From Candidatus Korarchaeum sp. (lineage in GTDB: Archaea; Korarchaeota; Korarchaeia; Korarchaeales; Korarchaeaceae): DNA of 64,000 nt. The stretch lies in NCBI GenBank assembly GCA_020833055.1, contig JAJHQZ010000001.1, positions 1-64,000 on the forward strand. The letters run 5' to 3'. Positions 10,145-17,844 of the stretch are shown in pieces. A program made the position numbers and the translations under genes. The notes under the pieces were generated by a model. That model did not search any database. It was given only the letters and a program-made list of their open reading frames with translations, and was not told where the DNA came from. Position 1 is the first letter of the stretch. Every line of letters starts with the position of its first letter.

Positions 10145-10450
10145 TCAATAGGGGTGTCTATTCAATCCACCGCACTCCTCACACATAAGCACTATATGGG
10201 GCATCCTCCTAGGCCTGATCCTAACTCTCATATTGATCCCGGGGTAGAGGAACTTCTTACAGTTTCTGCAGTACCTCCAGCTCCACTCCCTGGGTATCCT
10301 GACCCTATACCTCATAGAGATCCTCCTAGCTAGCTCACCGTAGGAGATAGCGAGTTCCTTATCCCTCATGTAAATCTCATCAGCTAAGCTCAAAAGCCTC
10401 TCTATCCTCTGCCTGGCTATGTCCCTCTCCCTCTTCTTATCCCTCCTCAA
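10145..10450 (-). CDS. rnp4: RNase P protein component 4 (Rpp21/Rpr2)
   Basis: A protein subunit of archaeal RNase P, which trims tRNA 5' leaders; it pairs with Rpp29. The 101-residue protein has two N-terminal basic helices followed by a zinc ribbon with ligands C61, C64, C90 and C93 (CRNC and CEEC). The start overlaps the nep1 stop by 4 bases. The RNA subunit is not in this window. Confidence 0.92.
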   Translation of the reverse strand: MRRDKKRERDIARQRIERLLSLADEIYMRDKELAISYGELARRISMRYRVRIPREWSWRYCRNCKKFLYPGINMRVRIRPRRMPHIVLMCEECGGLNRHPY

Positions 10451-11097
10451 GGATCCCAGACCTCCTTATAGTAAGCGTAACTCAAGAGCATCGATATAGC
10501 TACTGATGATGAGAGGGGTCCTCTGTAGAGAGATAACTTGAATTTAGCAAGCCTTTCAACTCTCTCTGAGAACTTCCCATGCGGGAAACATCCGATGATG
10601 AACTTACCGCAATTTAAACTCTTGAGGAAACTTATCGGGTTCAGGAGTTCTCCACTCTCGTCTAGGAGTATTGAGCCATCGGCTATCTCCTCCAACTCTA
10701 GATCTATCTCCCTTATCAATGCCCTCTCCCTACTCTCCCCAACCCATCCCTTCTTCAGGAGTTCAGCCATCAATCCGAGGAACCTCAAGTAATTCCTAGG
10801 CGGCCTAATTGAGGGGGAAAAGCTGAAGATTCTCTCCTCGATTGTGTGCATGTAGAGGGATATCTTCCCCATTGAGTAAAGGGGATGATCCGTGACTGAG
10901 AGAAGAGCTCTATGGACGATATCAGGCCTCCCCTCTTTCTCACCCACCATTTTCCTCATCTTAGGAGGTATAGCATTTATATCTAGCACATCGTAAAGCT
11001 TACCATAGACCTTCTTATAATTAGAGATGACTTCCTCCTTCCTAGCCCAGTCCGGAAGTCTGGATAAGGAGGATTCAACGAGTACCAGCGTCATCAT
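10447..11097 (-). CDS. nep1: rRNA pseudouridine methyltransferase Nep1
   Basis: A SPOUT-class enzyme that N1-methylates a pseudouridine in 16S rRNA and aids small-subunit assembly. The diagnostic segment GRPDIVHRALL lies in the first third and IGCFPHGKFS in the C-terminal cofactor-binding knot. The open frame begins at a TTG at 11118, but a TATA box (ATATATTTAA, about 11119-11128) overlaps that start. This predicts a transcript beginning near 11098, so I place the start at ATG 11097 (MMTLVLVESS), giving a nearly leaderless mRNA. ATGs at 11103 and 11094 are alternatives. Confidence 0.9.
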   Translation of the reverse strand: MMTLVLVESSLSRLPDWARKEEVISNYKKVYGKLYDVLDINAIPPKMRKMVGEKEGRPDIVHRALLSVTDHPLYSMGKISLYMHTIEERIFSFSPSIRPPRNYLRFLGLMAELLKKGWVGESRERALIREIDLELEEIADGSILLDESGELLNPISFLKSLNCGKFIIGCFPHGKFSERVERLAKFKLSLYRGPLSSSVAISMLLSYAYYKEVWDP

Positions 11098-11148
11098 TCC
11101 CATCACACTCACGATCAAGCTTAAATATATGTAACTCGATTATGCCCA

Positions 11149-11222
11149 GCGGCCGTAGTCTAGCCTGGACAGGATGGGGGCCTGCCACGTCCCAGACCCG
11201 GGTTCAAATCCCGGCGGCCGCA
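11149..11222 (+). tRNA. tRNA-Gly(GCC)
   Basis: The acceptor is GCGGCCG/CGGCCGC and the anticodon stem is GGGGC/GTCCC with loop CTGCCAC, giving anticodon GCC. The T arm is CCGGG-TTCAAAT-CCCGG and the discriminator is A. There is no intron and no encoded CCA. It reads GGC/GGT codons. It shares the short intergenic region with the divergent nep1 promoter, and a TATA-like AAATATATG at 11123-11131 would serve the tRNA. Confidence 0.95.
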
Positions 11223-11321
11223 TCAGATTTCAATGTAACGCGTCCTAATGAAACTTTCATCCCCACTATAACTTTCTTATGATAAGTTCTCACACATTTA
11301 ATCGAGATATCCCAATCCTTT

Positions 11322-13460
11322 ATGCGTAGCTCAGTGTTAGCTCTCCTGTTACTCTCGCTCCTGATACCACTAGCCCTCGACAGAGTCAATGAGTGCTCAG
11401 GGAATAGGTGCTCTGGAAGCATAAGCCTGAGCGCGAGCGTCCCCGCAGCGGTGAAGCCCGGTCAACGCATAGATGTCTCAGCTAGTCTAGATGGAGGCTG
11501 TGAGTGCGGTGCCACTTACTCTGGCCCTTACATCAACGCTGAAAATGGAGCCTGTCAGACTTCGAGGAGCGGGACGTACGCATCTGGCTACTGTACCGTA
11601 AGTGATGTGCCCGGGGGCAGCTTCCGTATATGCGCTTCAGGTAGCATAAGCGGGCCACCATGTTATACAGGCGATACTCCGGGGAGCACGGGCCCCCTGA
11701 GTAAGTGTTCCTCCGCAGCTTATATAGTGAGCGTCCCCGATTTCTCAGCATCAGCTAATCCGACGGCTTTGCCCAAGCAGGGCTCTGTAACAATAACGGC
11801 TAGCGGCTTAAGCGCTATAGATGATGGTAAAGGTAGTCTAAGCGTTGTAGCTGACTTCAACGGGAACACTTACACCTTAGCTAAAACCGGATCTGGAAGC
11901 TTCAGTAGCGCGATAAATTACGATATGAGGGACAAGCCCGCAGGAACAATGCAAATAACTGTTACAGCCACCAAGACATACTCAGGAGTCTCCGCCTCTA
12001 AGAGTAAGAGCATAAGCGTCACGCTTCTAGGTTCACCGCCTTCAATAAGCGTAAACGCACCTAACGAAGTTAAGAGAGGGGACGCTATAACGGTAACTAT
12101 AGATGAGCCCGATGGCGATACTGTCACAGCTACGCTGAAGATAGGCGATAAGAGTTACTCTTTAAACAAGGGAAGTAATTCTATAACGATAGATCTGCCT
12201 AAGGGAGAGTATACAGCCTCAGTTCAAGCGAACGATGTGGATGGGAGCTCTAGCAAGAGCTTCAGCATAAGAGTGAGGGGTTCACCACCCTCGGTTACGA
12301 TAGACGCTCCGAATCAGATGAAGAGAGGCGAGGGCTTTACCGTCACTGTGACTGAGGAGGATGGGGATAGCGTTACAGGTACGCTAACTATAGGAGATAA
12401 AACATTCAGTATAGGGAAGGGGAGCAATTCTATAAGGATTCCAGCTGATTTGAGGGCCGGAGATTACACTATCTTAGCTATAGCTAGGGATGAGGATGGG
12501 GGGAGCGAAGCTGAAGCATCATTCACTCTAGTCAATGAGGAGCCTAAAGTCTCAGTGAGCGTGGATAAGACTGAGGCGAAGGTGGGCGAGACTATAACTG
12601 TGACGGTAGAGGCTAGCGATGATTCTCCAGGCCTAAATGTGAGGACTACCATCGGAGATAAGGAATTCAGCGGAACTGGTAGCTTCGAATATACGCCGAG
12701 TAAAGAGGGCACCTTAACGATAAAGGTAGTGGCTACTGATATGGATGGCGTAACTGTGACGAAGGAAGTAAGCGTGGAAGTGACTCCAGGAGGAAGTAGC
12801 TCAGGCGGGGGAGGTGGCAGTTCAGGAGGCTCTTCAAGTGGGGGATCCTCAGGGGGTAGCGGAGGCTCAGGTGGAAGTAGCTCAGGCTCGGGCAATTCAA
12901 GTAGCTCATCAGGTGGCTCTAGCTCAAGCTCGAATAATAGCTCATCAGGTAACTCCTCAGGGGTGAGTGCTAACAGCATTAATAGCGGCACTAGCATGAG
13001 TGCCTCAGGCACCAAACTCAGTGCCTCTAGCACTAACGGGGTAAGGCTGGAGGTACATCCAGAGGAGCCTTACGTGGGAGATGAAGTAACTGTGAAGGTG
13101 TTCTCGCCGTATAAAGGCATGCTCGTCCTGATAAACCCGGAGAAGAGGGAAGTCGCTAACACTGGGCTCACTATACTAAAGTATGTGGTGGATGAGGAAG
13201 GGATTTGGATAGCGAAATACTACTACAATGATGGGAAGCTCAGAGAAGTTAGCTTGAGCTTCACAGTAAAGGCCAGGCCTCCAGTAGAGGCGATCGCAGC
13301 GAATAATACTACGAATAGTAAGCTTGGTAGCTCTTCAGAGCTCGAGGCTTTAAAACTACCCTGCGAAGTCGCAGCTAGGAACGAGTCCTCGATACCCTGG
13401 TACCTGCTAGCGATAACTATGCTCTTCGCAGCTCTAGCGATAAGGAGGTTGAAATTATGA
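11322..13460 (+). CDS. Large repeat-containing surface protein (adhesin-like)
   Basis: A predicted exported, membrane-anchored cell-surface protein of 712 residues. A signal peptide (1-20) precedes a cysteine-rich region (25-129, about ten Cys). Then come a beta-sandwich-like segment (130-237) and three related repeats of about 83 residues (238-320, 321-405, 406-489) with 'GDxhTVTh' and 'A.D.DG' motifs like cadherin/PKD-type modules. A Ser/Gly/Asn linker follows (490-560), another beta module (574-651) and a C-terminal transmembrane helix (692-708) with a short basic tail. It heads an operon whose next genes encode a secretion ATPase and membrane platform. Binding target unknown; adhesin is an inference from architecture. 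Confidence 0.8.
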   Translation: MRSSVLALLLLSLLIPLALDRVNECSGNRCSGSISLSASVPAAVKPGQRIDVSASLDGGCECGATYSGPYINAENGACQTSRSGTYASGYCTVSDVPGGSFRICASGSISGPPCYTGDTPGSTGPLSKCSSAAYIVSVPDFSASANPTALPKQGSVTITASGLSAIDDGKGSLSVVADFNGNTYTLAKTGSGSFSSAINYDMRDKPAGTMQITVTATKTYSGVSASKSKSISVTLLGSPPSISVNAPNEVKRGDAITVTIDEPDGDTVTATLKIGDKSYSLNKGSNSITIDLPKGEYTASVQANDVDGSSSKSFSIRVRGSPPSVTIDAPNQMKRGEGFTVTVTEEDGDSVTGTLTIGDKTFSIGKGSNSIRIPADLRAGDYTILAIARDEDGGSEAEASFTLVNEEPKVSVSVDKTEAKVGETITVTVEASDDSPGLNVRTTIGDKEFSGTGSFEYTPSKEGTLTIKVVATDMDGVTVTKEVSVEVTPGGSSSGGGGGSSGGSSSGGSSGGSGGSGGSSSGSGNSSSSSGGSSSSSNNSSSGNSSGVSANSINSGTSMSASGTKLSASSTNGVRLEVHPEEPYVGDEVTVKVFSPYKGMLVLINPEKREVANTGLTILKYVVDEEGIWIAKYYYNDGKLREVSLSFTVKARPPVEAIAANNTTNSKLGSSSELEALKLPCEVAARNESSIPWYLLAITMLFAALAIRRLKL

Positions 13461-14095
13461 GAGTGAGGAGAGCTCTAGCTTTAGCTCTCATATTTTTAGG
13501 GCTTTTCCTCGCTTATCTGGGTACGAATACACTAGTATGGCATAAAGTGGGCTTCCTCGAAGCTGAGACCTACGAATTACTGGATTGCAACACTACTTAC
13601 GTTAAAGTCACTGGGAATGGAAGCGTATGCTTGAGCCTCTACAGAATAGAAGCTAGGAAGGTAGCTGAAGGCGATAATTTGAGCGTGAAGGCTAAGCTAC
13701 CGATGGTAGTAGCCTCAGATGATGTGAAAATCAATGGAAGAAGCTATAAGCTCGTGGATGGAGCTACCCTACTCTTCAGGACTGAGGAGCTGAATATAGA
13801 GGGTAGAGCTTCAGTTTACGATATCAACTTAGTCAGGGAGAAAGCTAGGGTGGAGGAAGAGGAAGGATGGGAAAAGGTCTACTGCACTCCCGGATCCAAA
13901 ATTTTGTTGAGCGGGGATAACGTGAGATACGAAGCCCAAGCCTATCAGGAATCTCTATTCCCTCCCCTAGGCCTCGCAGTAATAATAGCCGGATTGCTCT
14001 TATCTTTATTGAGAAGGGGCGAGGAGGGAGCTGAAGTTGATAGAAGCAGAGAGGAGAGCGAAGCAGATAGCTCAACAGCTGTTGAGGAGATATAA
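13457..14095 (+). CDS. Bitopic/two-helix membrane protein of the pilus-like locus
   Basis: No family recognised. The 212-residue protein has a transmembrane helix at about 6-27 and another near 172-190. Between them is a domain of about 140 residues, predicted outside, with four cysteines and several N-glycosylation sequons. The tail is charged and cytoplasmic. Its ATG overlaps the adhesin stop (ATGA), and its 3' end overlaps the ATPase gene by 59 bases, so it is translationally embedded in the locus. A structural or coupling subunit is plausible. Confidence 0.75.
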   Translation: MRVRRALALALIFLGLFLAYLGTNTLVWHKVGFLEAETYELLDCNTTYVKVTGNGSVCLSLYRIEARKVAEGDNLSVKAKLPMVVASDDVKINGRSYKLVDGATLLFRTEELNIEGRASVYDINLVREKARVEEEEGWEKVYCTPGSKILLSGDNVRYEAQAYQESLFPPLGLAVIIAGLLLSLLRRGEEGAEVDRSREESEADSSTAVEEI

Positions 14096-15545
14096 GGGGA
14101 GAGCTCTCAAGGTCAGTTTCGAGAGGAGGGGAGCGAGGTTAAGTAAGATAAGGGAGATGTTTCCAAAACCTCTAAATTTTTTTAAGGGTAATAGGGAGCT
14201 GGAGCGGGTTACTAAAGAGCTTTACCTTTTCTTCGCTCTAGATGAAGTGGAGAAGCTCTTAAGGAAGCTCAGGGAGAAGGGGGTCAGGATACCGAGGCCC
14301 AAGATACCCTTCGGAAGGGAGGAGGAGATAGCAACGCTTCAGCTACCTCCTCCCCCTGAGGGAATTGAGATACCCTTCCCCGGAGGGAAGCTCATACTTT
14401 CAGGTAGAGAAGCCGTTTATTACCCTCACAGCTATCCAGATCGCTTGATCCAGGCTCACATCTTAGCGAATATGTTGAAGGGCATATATCCAGCGAGTTA
14501 TGAGGATCAGGGGGATCTGCTCTGGAAGAGCGTCGAGCTCAGGAAAGCTAAAGCTATGGAGTATCTTGAGGAGGTCGGCTGCGAGGATGAGGAATTAGCT
14601 TTAGAGGCAGCGATACGCTCAACTAAGCTCTGGCCCGCTCTAGCCATAATGATGGCTGAGGATGTGACTGAGGGCTACGCTTCCCTCAACTCCCCGCTCA
14701 TACTGGATCACATAATCTACGGGAGGTTCGAAGTGAGGAATTACGTATTCGACGAGGAGGAGTTGGAGAAGTTCAAGACATTTATCGAAGCTGATATCAA
14801 CGCTGGCTTCGATTTCAGGAAGAGCTTAGCTGAGGTAGACATAACTCTAGGGAGTAATAAGTTCAGGATAGCTTTAGATATACCTCCAGCGAGCAGAGGG
14901 GCGTTGGATATAAGGAATTTATCCGCTATATCGAAGCTCTCCCTACCGAGATTGATAAAGCTCGGCAGCATAAAGGAGGAGGAAGCCTCTACTATCCTCA
15001 AGAGTATAGAATTAGGGGAACCTATCTTGATCTTCGGTCGCACTGGCGTCGGGAAGACTACGCTAGCTAACGCCTTGCTCGCCTGCCTCCCTAAGGAGCT
15101 CAGGTTGATAAGCGTCGAGGAGGTCAGAGAGATAGAGGATCTGAGCATTTACGGGATGCATCACAGCCCTTACGAATTCGCTGGGAAGTTCGATTTCATC
15201 CGATTTTTGCTTCACAGGAATCCTGATATCGTATTTTTGGGGGAGATACTGACTAAAGAGGCTGCTGAAGCCTTCAATCTAGCTCATAGCTCCGGTTTAA
15301 GAGTGATAGCTACAACGCATGCTAGGGGCTTTCAGGAGCTCGTGGAGAAGTTCGAAGCTTTCGGGCAGGAGCTGCCCAGGGATACTCTAGCTATAATGAT
15401 GAGGGATAAGAGAGTAGTCGAGATGAGGAGGTGGAACGATGGCTGGCATCCAGTTGATATGAACTTAGAGTACCTCGACTTCTTGAGGAAGCTCAGGGGG
15501 GCTGATACGAATGAGGAAGTCGCTAGGAGGAAGGGCGGAGAGTAA
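14037..15545 (+). CDS. Type II/IV secretion system ATPase (GspE/VirB11/FlaI-like)
   Basis: A cytosolic hexameric ATPase that powers assembly or secretion in type IV pilus-like machines. The 502-residue protein has an N-terminal half of lower conservation and a C-terminal motor with Walker A GRTGVGKTT (about 333-341), an Asp-box segment ISVEEVREIED, Walker B-like NPDIVFLGEI (about 390) and a His-box THARG. The TTG start at 14037 follows GAGGAGGGAG at good spacing. The first ATG (14157) has no usable ribosome site. It partners with the membrane protein encoded immediately downstream. Confidence 0.9.
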   Translation: MIEAERRAKQIAQQLLRRYKGRALKVSFERRGARLSKIREMFPKPLNFFKGNRELERVTKELYLFFALDEVEKLLRKLREKGVRIPRPKIPFGREEEIATLQLPPPPEGIEIPFPGGKLILSGREAVYYPHSYPDRLIQAHILANMLKGIYPASYEDQGDLLWKSVELRKAKAMEYLEEVGCEDEELALEAAIRSTKLWPALAIMMAEDVTEGYASLNSPLILDHIIYGRFEVRNYVFDEEELEKFKTFIEADINAGFDFRKSLAEVDITLGSNKFRIALDIPPASRGALDIRNLSAISKLSLPRLIKLGSIKEEEASTILKSIELGEPILIFGRTGVGKTTLANALLACLPKELRLISVEEVREIEDLSIYGMHHSPYEFAGKFDFIRFLLHRNPDIVFLGEILTKEAAEAFNLAHSSGLRVIATTHARGFQELVEKFEAFGQELPRDTLAIMMRDKRVVEMRRWNDGWHPVDMNLEYLDFLRKLRGADTNEEVARRKGGE

Positions 15546-16422
15546 GACCGTGAAGAGGATAAAGTTAGTCCAGAAATTTGTGATAGGTTACCTAAGCTCT
15601 CCAGCTCTTGGCTTAATGGCTTTGAACAAGTACGGGAGCGTGGCCGTCGAAGGAATAACTGCGAAAAAAGCGGTTTACGATGCCTTAGGTTTCCTCAGGA
15701 AATACTTAGCTGGCTTATTGGAGGGGGCTGAGGAGGAATCGGCTACGAAGGCAGCTCTGACTTTGATCTCGAAGCTCTATGAGGAGGATTTAAAGGCCAG
15801 GAGGAACTGGATAGAGATAGGGATAACTCTATCCTTAGGTTTATCTCTATTCATAGCCTTCCTCAGCTACAGAATAATTATACCTCCCTTCCTCCCCCTC
15901 CTCCTGCTCTCATCCTACCCCCTCATGCCAGGATATAGCGAGCTCAAGATAGAGGATCCGAACATAGCTGATGCTATGGCCAGCGATTTGGAGAGAGGAT
16001 CCGGAGTTGTATACGCTCTGAGGCAGCTCAAATTATATGAAGCTAGCGTAGTAGATGACGCTGAACTACCAGAATATTTCGAGTTCCTGAAAATAGTATC
16101 GGACAGGGAGGCGTTGAAGAATATGATGCGCAGAACTGCTTCAGTACTGAGGGCTTTAAGTGAGATAATAGATGAGTGGAAGGCCAACATAAAATCCACT
16201 CGCATCCTCCTCTTAATTTCCCTCATCGTAGTCGCAGCGATAAACGTAGCCCTCAGCTATATTTTGGGACAGCTGGGCTTAAACACTCCTCAGTCGACCC
16301 TCTTCTCTCTGGGATTAGCGGTAGCTATACTGATATCGAAGCCCCTGGGATATTCAATCCAGGCCGCTGCAGCTTATTCCTCAGCGTTCCTATTAGTCAG
16401 CTACTTCTTCCATCTCTTATAA
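15511..16422 (+). CDS. GspF/TadC-like membrane platform protein
   Basis: The inner-membrane platform on which the ATPase is expected to act. The 303-residue protein has a soluble helical N-terminal region (1-90), two adjacent membrane helices (about 95-140), a cytoplasmic type II secretion F-like helical domain (about 145-225) and two to three further helices (230-303). It has a single F domain, half the size of the archaellum FlaJ protein, so it resembles TadB/TadC more. The ATG lies within the last 35 bases of the ATPase gene. No second F-type gene is nearby. Confidence 0.8.
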   Translation: MRKSLGGRAESKTVKRIKLVQKFVIGYLSSPALGLMALNKYGSVAVEGITAKKAVYDALGFLRKYLAGLLEGAEEESATKAALTLISKLYEEDLKARRNWIEIGITLSLGLSLFIAFLSYRIIIPPFLPLLLLSSYPLMPGYSELKIEDPNIADAMASDLERGSGVVYALRQLKLYEASVVDDAELPEYFEFLKIVSDREALKNMMRRTASVLRALSEIIDEWKANIKSTRILLLISLIVVAAINVALSYILGQLGLNTPQSTLFSLGLAVAILISKPLGYSIQAAAAYSSAFLLVSYFFHLL

Positions 16423-16449
16423 AAAAGAAAAAGAGGAGAAGAGAGCTTT

Positions 16450-16719
16450 CTATTTCCCGGACGTAGTATTCCCTGCGGTAGTCGTAGTATTTGTTGCAGT
16501 CCCTCCTTTACCTCCTCCGAAGAGGATATTATCTATAGAAGCAGTGAGCCAATCGAGGAAATTGTTGAAACTGTTCCATGCATTGCCTACGTCGACCCAC
16601 GCCCTAGCCCCGGCCTCTTGCGCTATCTTCCACGCCCCTTCCGCTAGCATGAGGGGGGCTGAGATTACGAGAGCTACCGTTATCAGGACCAGGAGTATGG
16701 TCTCTATAGTCTGTTGCAT
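16450..16719 (-). CDS. Small pilin-like membrane-anchored protein, opposite strand
   Basis: An 89-residue protein encoded against the operon. Its N-terminus, MQQTIETILLVLITVALVIS, is a membrane helix that aligns position by position with the proteins at 16947 and 17332. The rest is a short Trp-containing helix and a Gly/Thr/Asn-rich tail with N-glycosylation sequons. Small size, N-terminal helix and glycosylation-prone tail suit a major filament subunit, but there is no K/R-G prepilin cleavage motif. It has its own start on the right (about 16720-16822), allowing separate expression. Function unproven. Confidence 0.65.
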   Translation of the reverse strand: MQQTIETILLVLITVALVISAPLMLAEGAWKIAQEAGARAWVDVGNAWNSFNNFLDWLTASIDNILFGGGKGGTATNTTTTAGNTTSGK

Positions 16720-16822
16720 GATAGTATACTTGGTGTAGGAACTTAAAGCTCACTATATTTTTGAAAGAACTTTCTTATTTTCGAGAAACCTTAAGGGTTT
16801 AAACAGTGAGAACTACGCTCTT

Positions 16823-16963
16823 ATGATGAAGCTCATATACTCGCTACTGCTCGGCATGCTCCTAATCCTGATCTCGCTATCATCAGCCCCCCTCTACTAT
16901 CCCTTAGCCGCGGCTCTCTTCTTCGTCCTGCTTTGGAGGGAGTTGAATGATTCTCTCGATTGA
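16823..16963 (+). CDS. 46-residue membrane peptide
   Basis: The ORF starts at ATG 16823 (or 16826) and encodes a hydrophobic peptide beginning MMKLIYSLLLGMLLILISLS, followed by a second hydrophobic stretch ending in WRELNDSLD. Two membrane helices fit. It is the first reading frame of the second half of the locus, and its stop lies inside the next gene (17 bases overlap), suggesting coupled translation. A TATA-like TTTTTG/TTATTT region lies at 16758-16775. I recognise no family. Confidence 0.55.
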   Translation: MMKLIYSLLLGMLLILISLSSAPLYYPLAAALFFVLLWRELNDSLD

Positions 16964-17348
16964 GAAGGTCCTGCTGACGTTGATAGGATTGGCCACGATT
17001 ATCGCGATATTGCCAGCGATAAATCAGGGGATGGCTCAGGTAGCGGAGAAGAGGGATCAGAATTGCCTCAATGTCGCTGCGAGGGCAGTCGATCTAGCTA
17101 TAACTAATAGTATCGGAGGTGGTGTCGCTTCGAGCTACGCATTCCTACCAGTTAGAGTTACGTATAGATGCGAGAACGGAGCTGTATACCTTGAGGCAGG
17201 AAATGCGTCCGCAATTCTAAGCTACCCGTTCCAATTGAGCTGTTCCGGAGAGGCTTACCTTTACGGTAGGTTCGTAGCCTCATGGCGTCGCTCCGCGGAT
17301 GGCTCAGCTATAGTCGAGTTGAGGTGGTCGGGTGGAGGGGAGCATTAG
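16947..17348 (+). CDS. Pseudopilin-like protein
   Basis: A 133-residue protein with an N-terminal membrane helix (about 4-24, starting MILSIEKVLLTLIGLA) and an outer domain predicted to be beta-rich, with four cysteines. The helix begins almost at residue 1 and carries a Glu at position 6, recalling the processed N-terminus of type IV pilins, yet there is no basic prepilin leader. Overlaps on both sides (16823 ORF and 17332 ORF) place it firmly in the operon. A minor pilin or pseudopilin role is an inference. Confidence 0.65.
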   Translation: MILSIEKVLLTLIGLATIIAILPAINQGMAQVAEKRDQNCLNVAARAVDLAITNSIGGGVASSYAFLPVRVTYRCENGAVYLEAGNASAILSYPFQLSCSGEAYLYGRFVASWRRSADGSAIVELRWSGGGEH

Positions 17349-17523
17349 GGGGATACTCTTAGATCTGATGACTTTAGCTATCGTCCTAGCTTTAATAACA
17401 CTCCTGACACTAGCGGATAAGCTCTTCGATGAGAGCGAAGTTGAGGAGATCCTAAAAGCTATAGAGGAAGTTCAAAGGCTGGCTGAGTCCCTAGGGTTAG
17501 ACGCTAGTGGCTATGGTGGTTAA
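17332..17523 (+). CDS. Small membrane-anchored coiled-coil protein
   Basis: A 63-residue product starting at GTG 17332, with a membrane helix (about 5-28) and then an acidic amphipathic helix (KLFDESEVEEILKAIEEVQR). Its start MEGSIRGILLDLMTLA aligns with the N-termini of the proteins at 16947 and 16450. It overlaps the preceding gene by 17 bases. No family recognised. Confidence 0.55.
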   Translation: MEGSIRGILLDLMTLAIVLALITLLTLADKLFDESEVEEILKAIEEVQRLAESLGLDASGYGG

Positions 17524-17524
17524 T

Positions 17525-17593
17525 ATGGATGAACTCGAGCTCTTAATAGTCGTAGCTGCCCTCAGCTTCCTGATAATCTGGGCGTTAGTATGA
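17525..17593 (+). CDS. 22-residue transmembrane micropeptide (putative)
   Basis: From ATG 17525 a 22-codon frame encodes MDELELLIVVAALSFLIIWA plus two residues, essentially one membrane helix with an acidic N-terminus. An in-frame ATG at 17513 would give 26 residues. Its stop TGA overlaps the ATG of the next gene (ATGA at 17590), the same coupling used by the larger genes here. It could be a true subunit or only a coupling frame. Confidence 0.4.
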   Translation: MDELELLIVVAALSFLIIWALV

Positions 17594-17844
17594 GGCTCCT
17601 ATTAGCTCTACTCATAAGCGTTTTCTTGCTCCTCCTCGTATTCCTGAAGCCCATCTTCATCCACCAGGGTTATCAGGTGGAGTGGAAGGAGGAGGCTGCG
17701 TTGAAAGCGTTAGCCCGAGTTAAGGAGCTCGGATATAAGTTACTGATGAACGCGACAGTGAAGGAATGCGGCTCCTCTGAGATAGCTTACTGCCTCATCA
17801 TCCCAGGGCCTAACGGATTTTTGAAAGTCGAGGTGAGGGGATGA
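17590..17844 (+). CDS. Small bitopic pseudopilin-like protein
   Basis: An 84-residue protein: N-terminal membrane helix (about 2-20), then a helix (WKEEAALKALARVKELGYKL) and a short domain with two cysteines (CGSSEIAYC) that could form a disulphide. It is coupled to the next gene by ATGA. No family recognised; its size and topology match the other anchored proteins of the locus. Confidence 0.6.
   Translation: MRLLLALLISVFLLLLVFLKPIFIHQGYQVEWKEEAALKALARVKELGYKLLMNATVKECGSSEIAYCLIIPGPNGFLKVEVRG

Noticed and set aside
12464-13033. 189-codon minus-strand frame rich in Leu, Glu and Pro
   Set aside because: It is the antisense reading of the Ser/Gly linker and repeats of the adhesin gene.
14157-14159. 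ATG 14157 as start of the secretion ATPase
   Set aside because: Its AAGGGAG is too close to the ATG, while TTG 14037 has a strong site at proper spacing; the overlap with the previous gene is in keeping with the operon.
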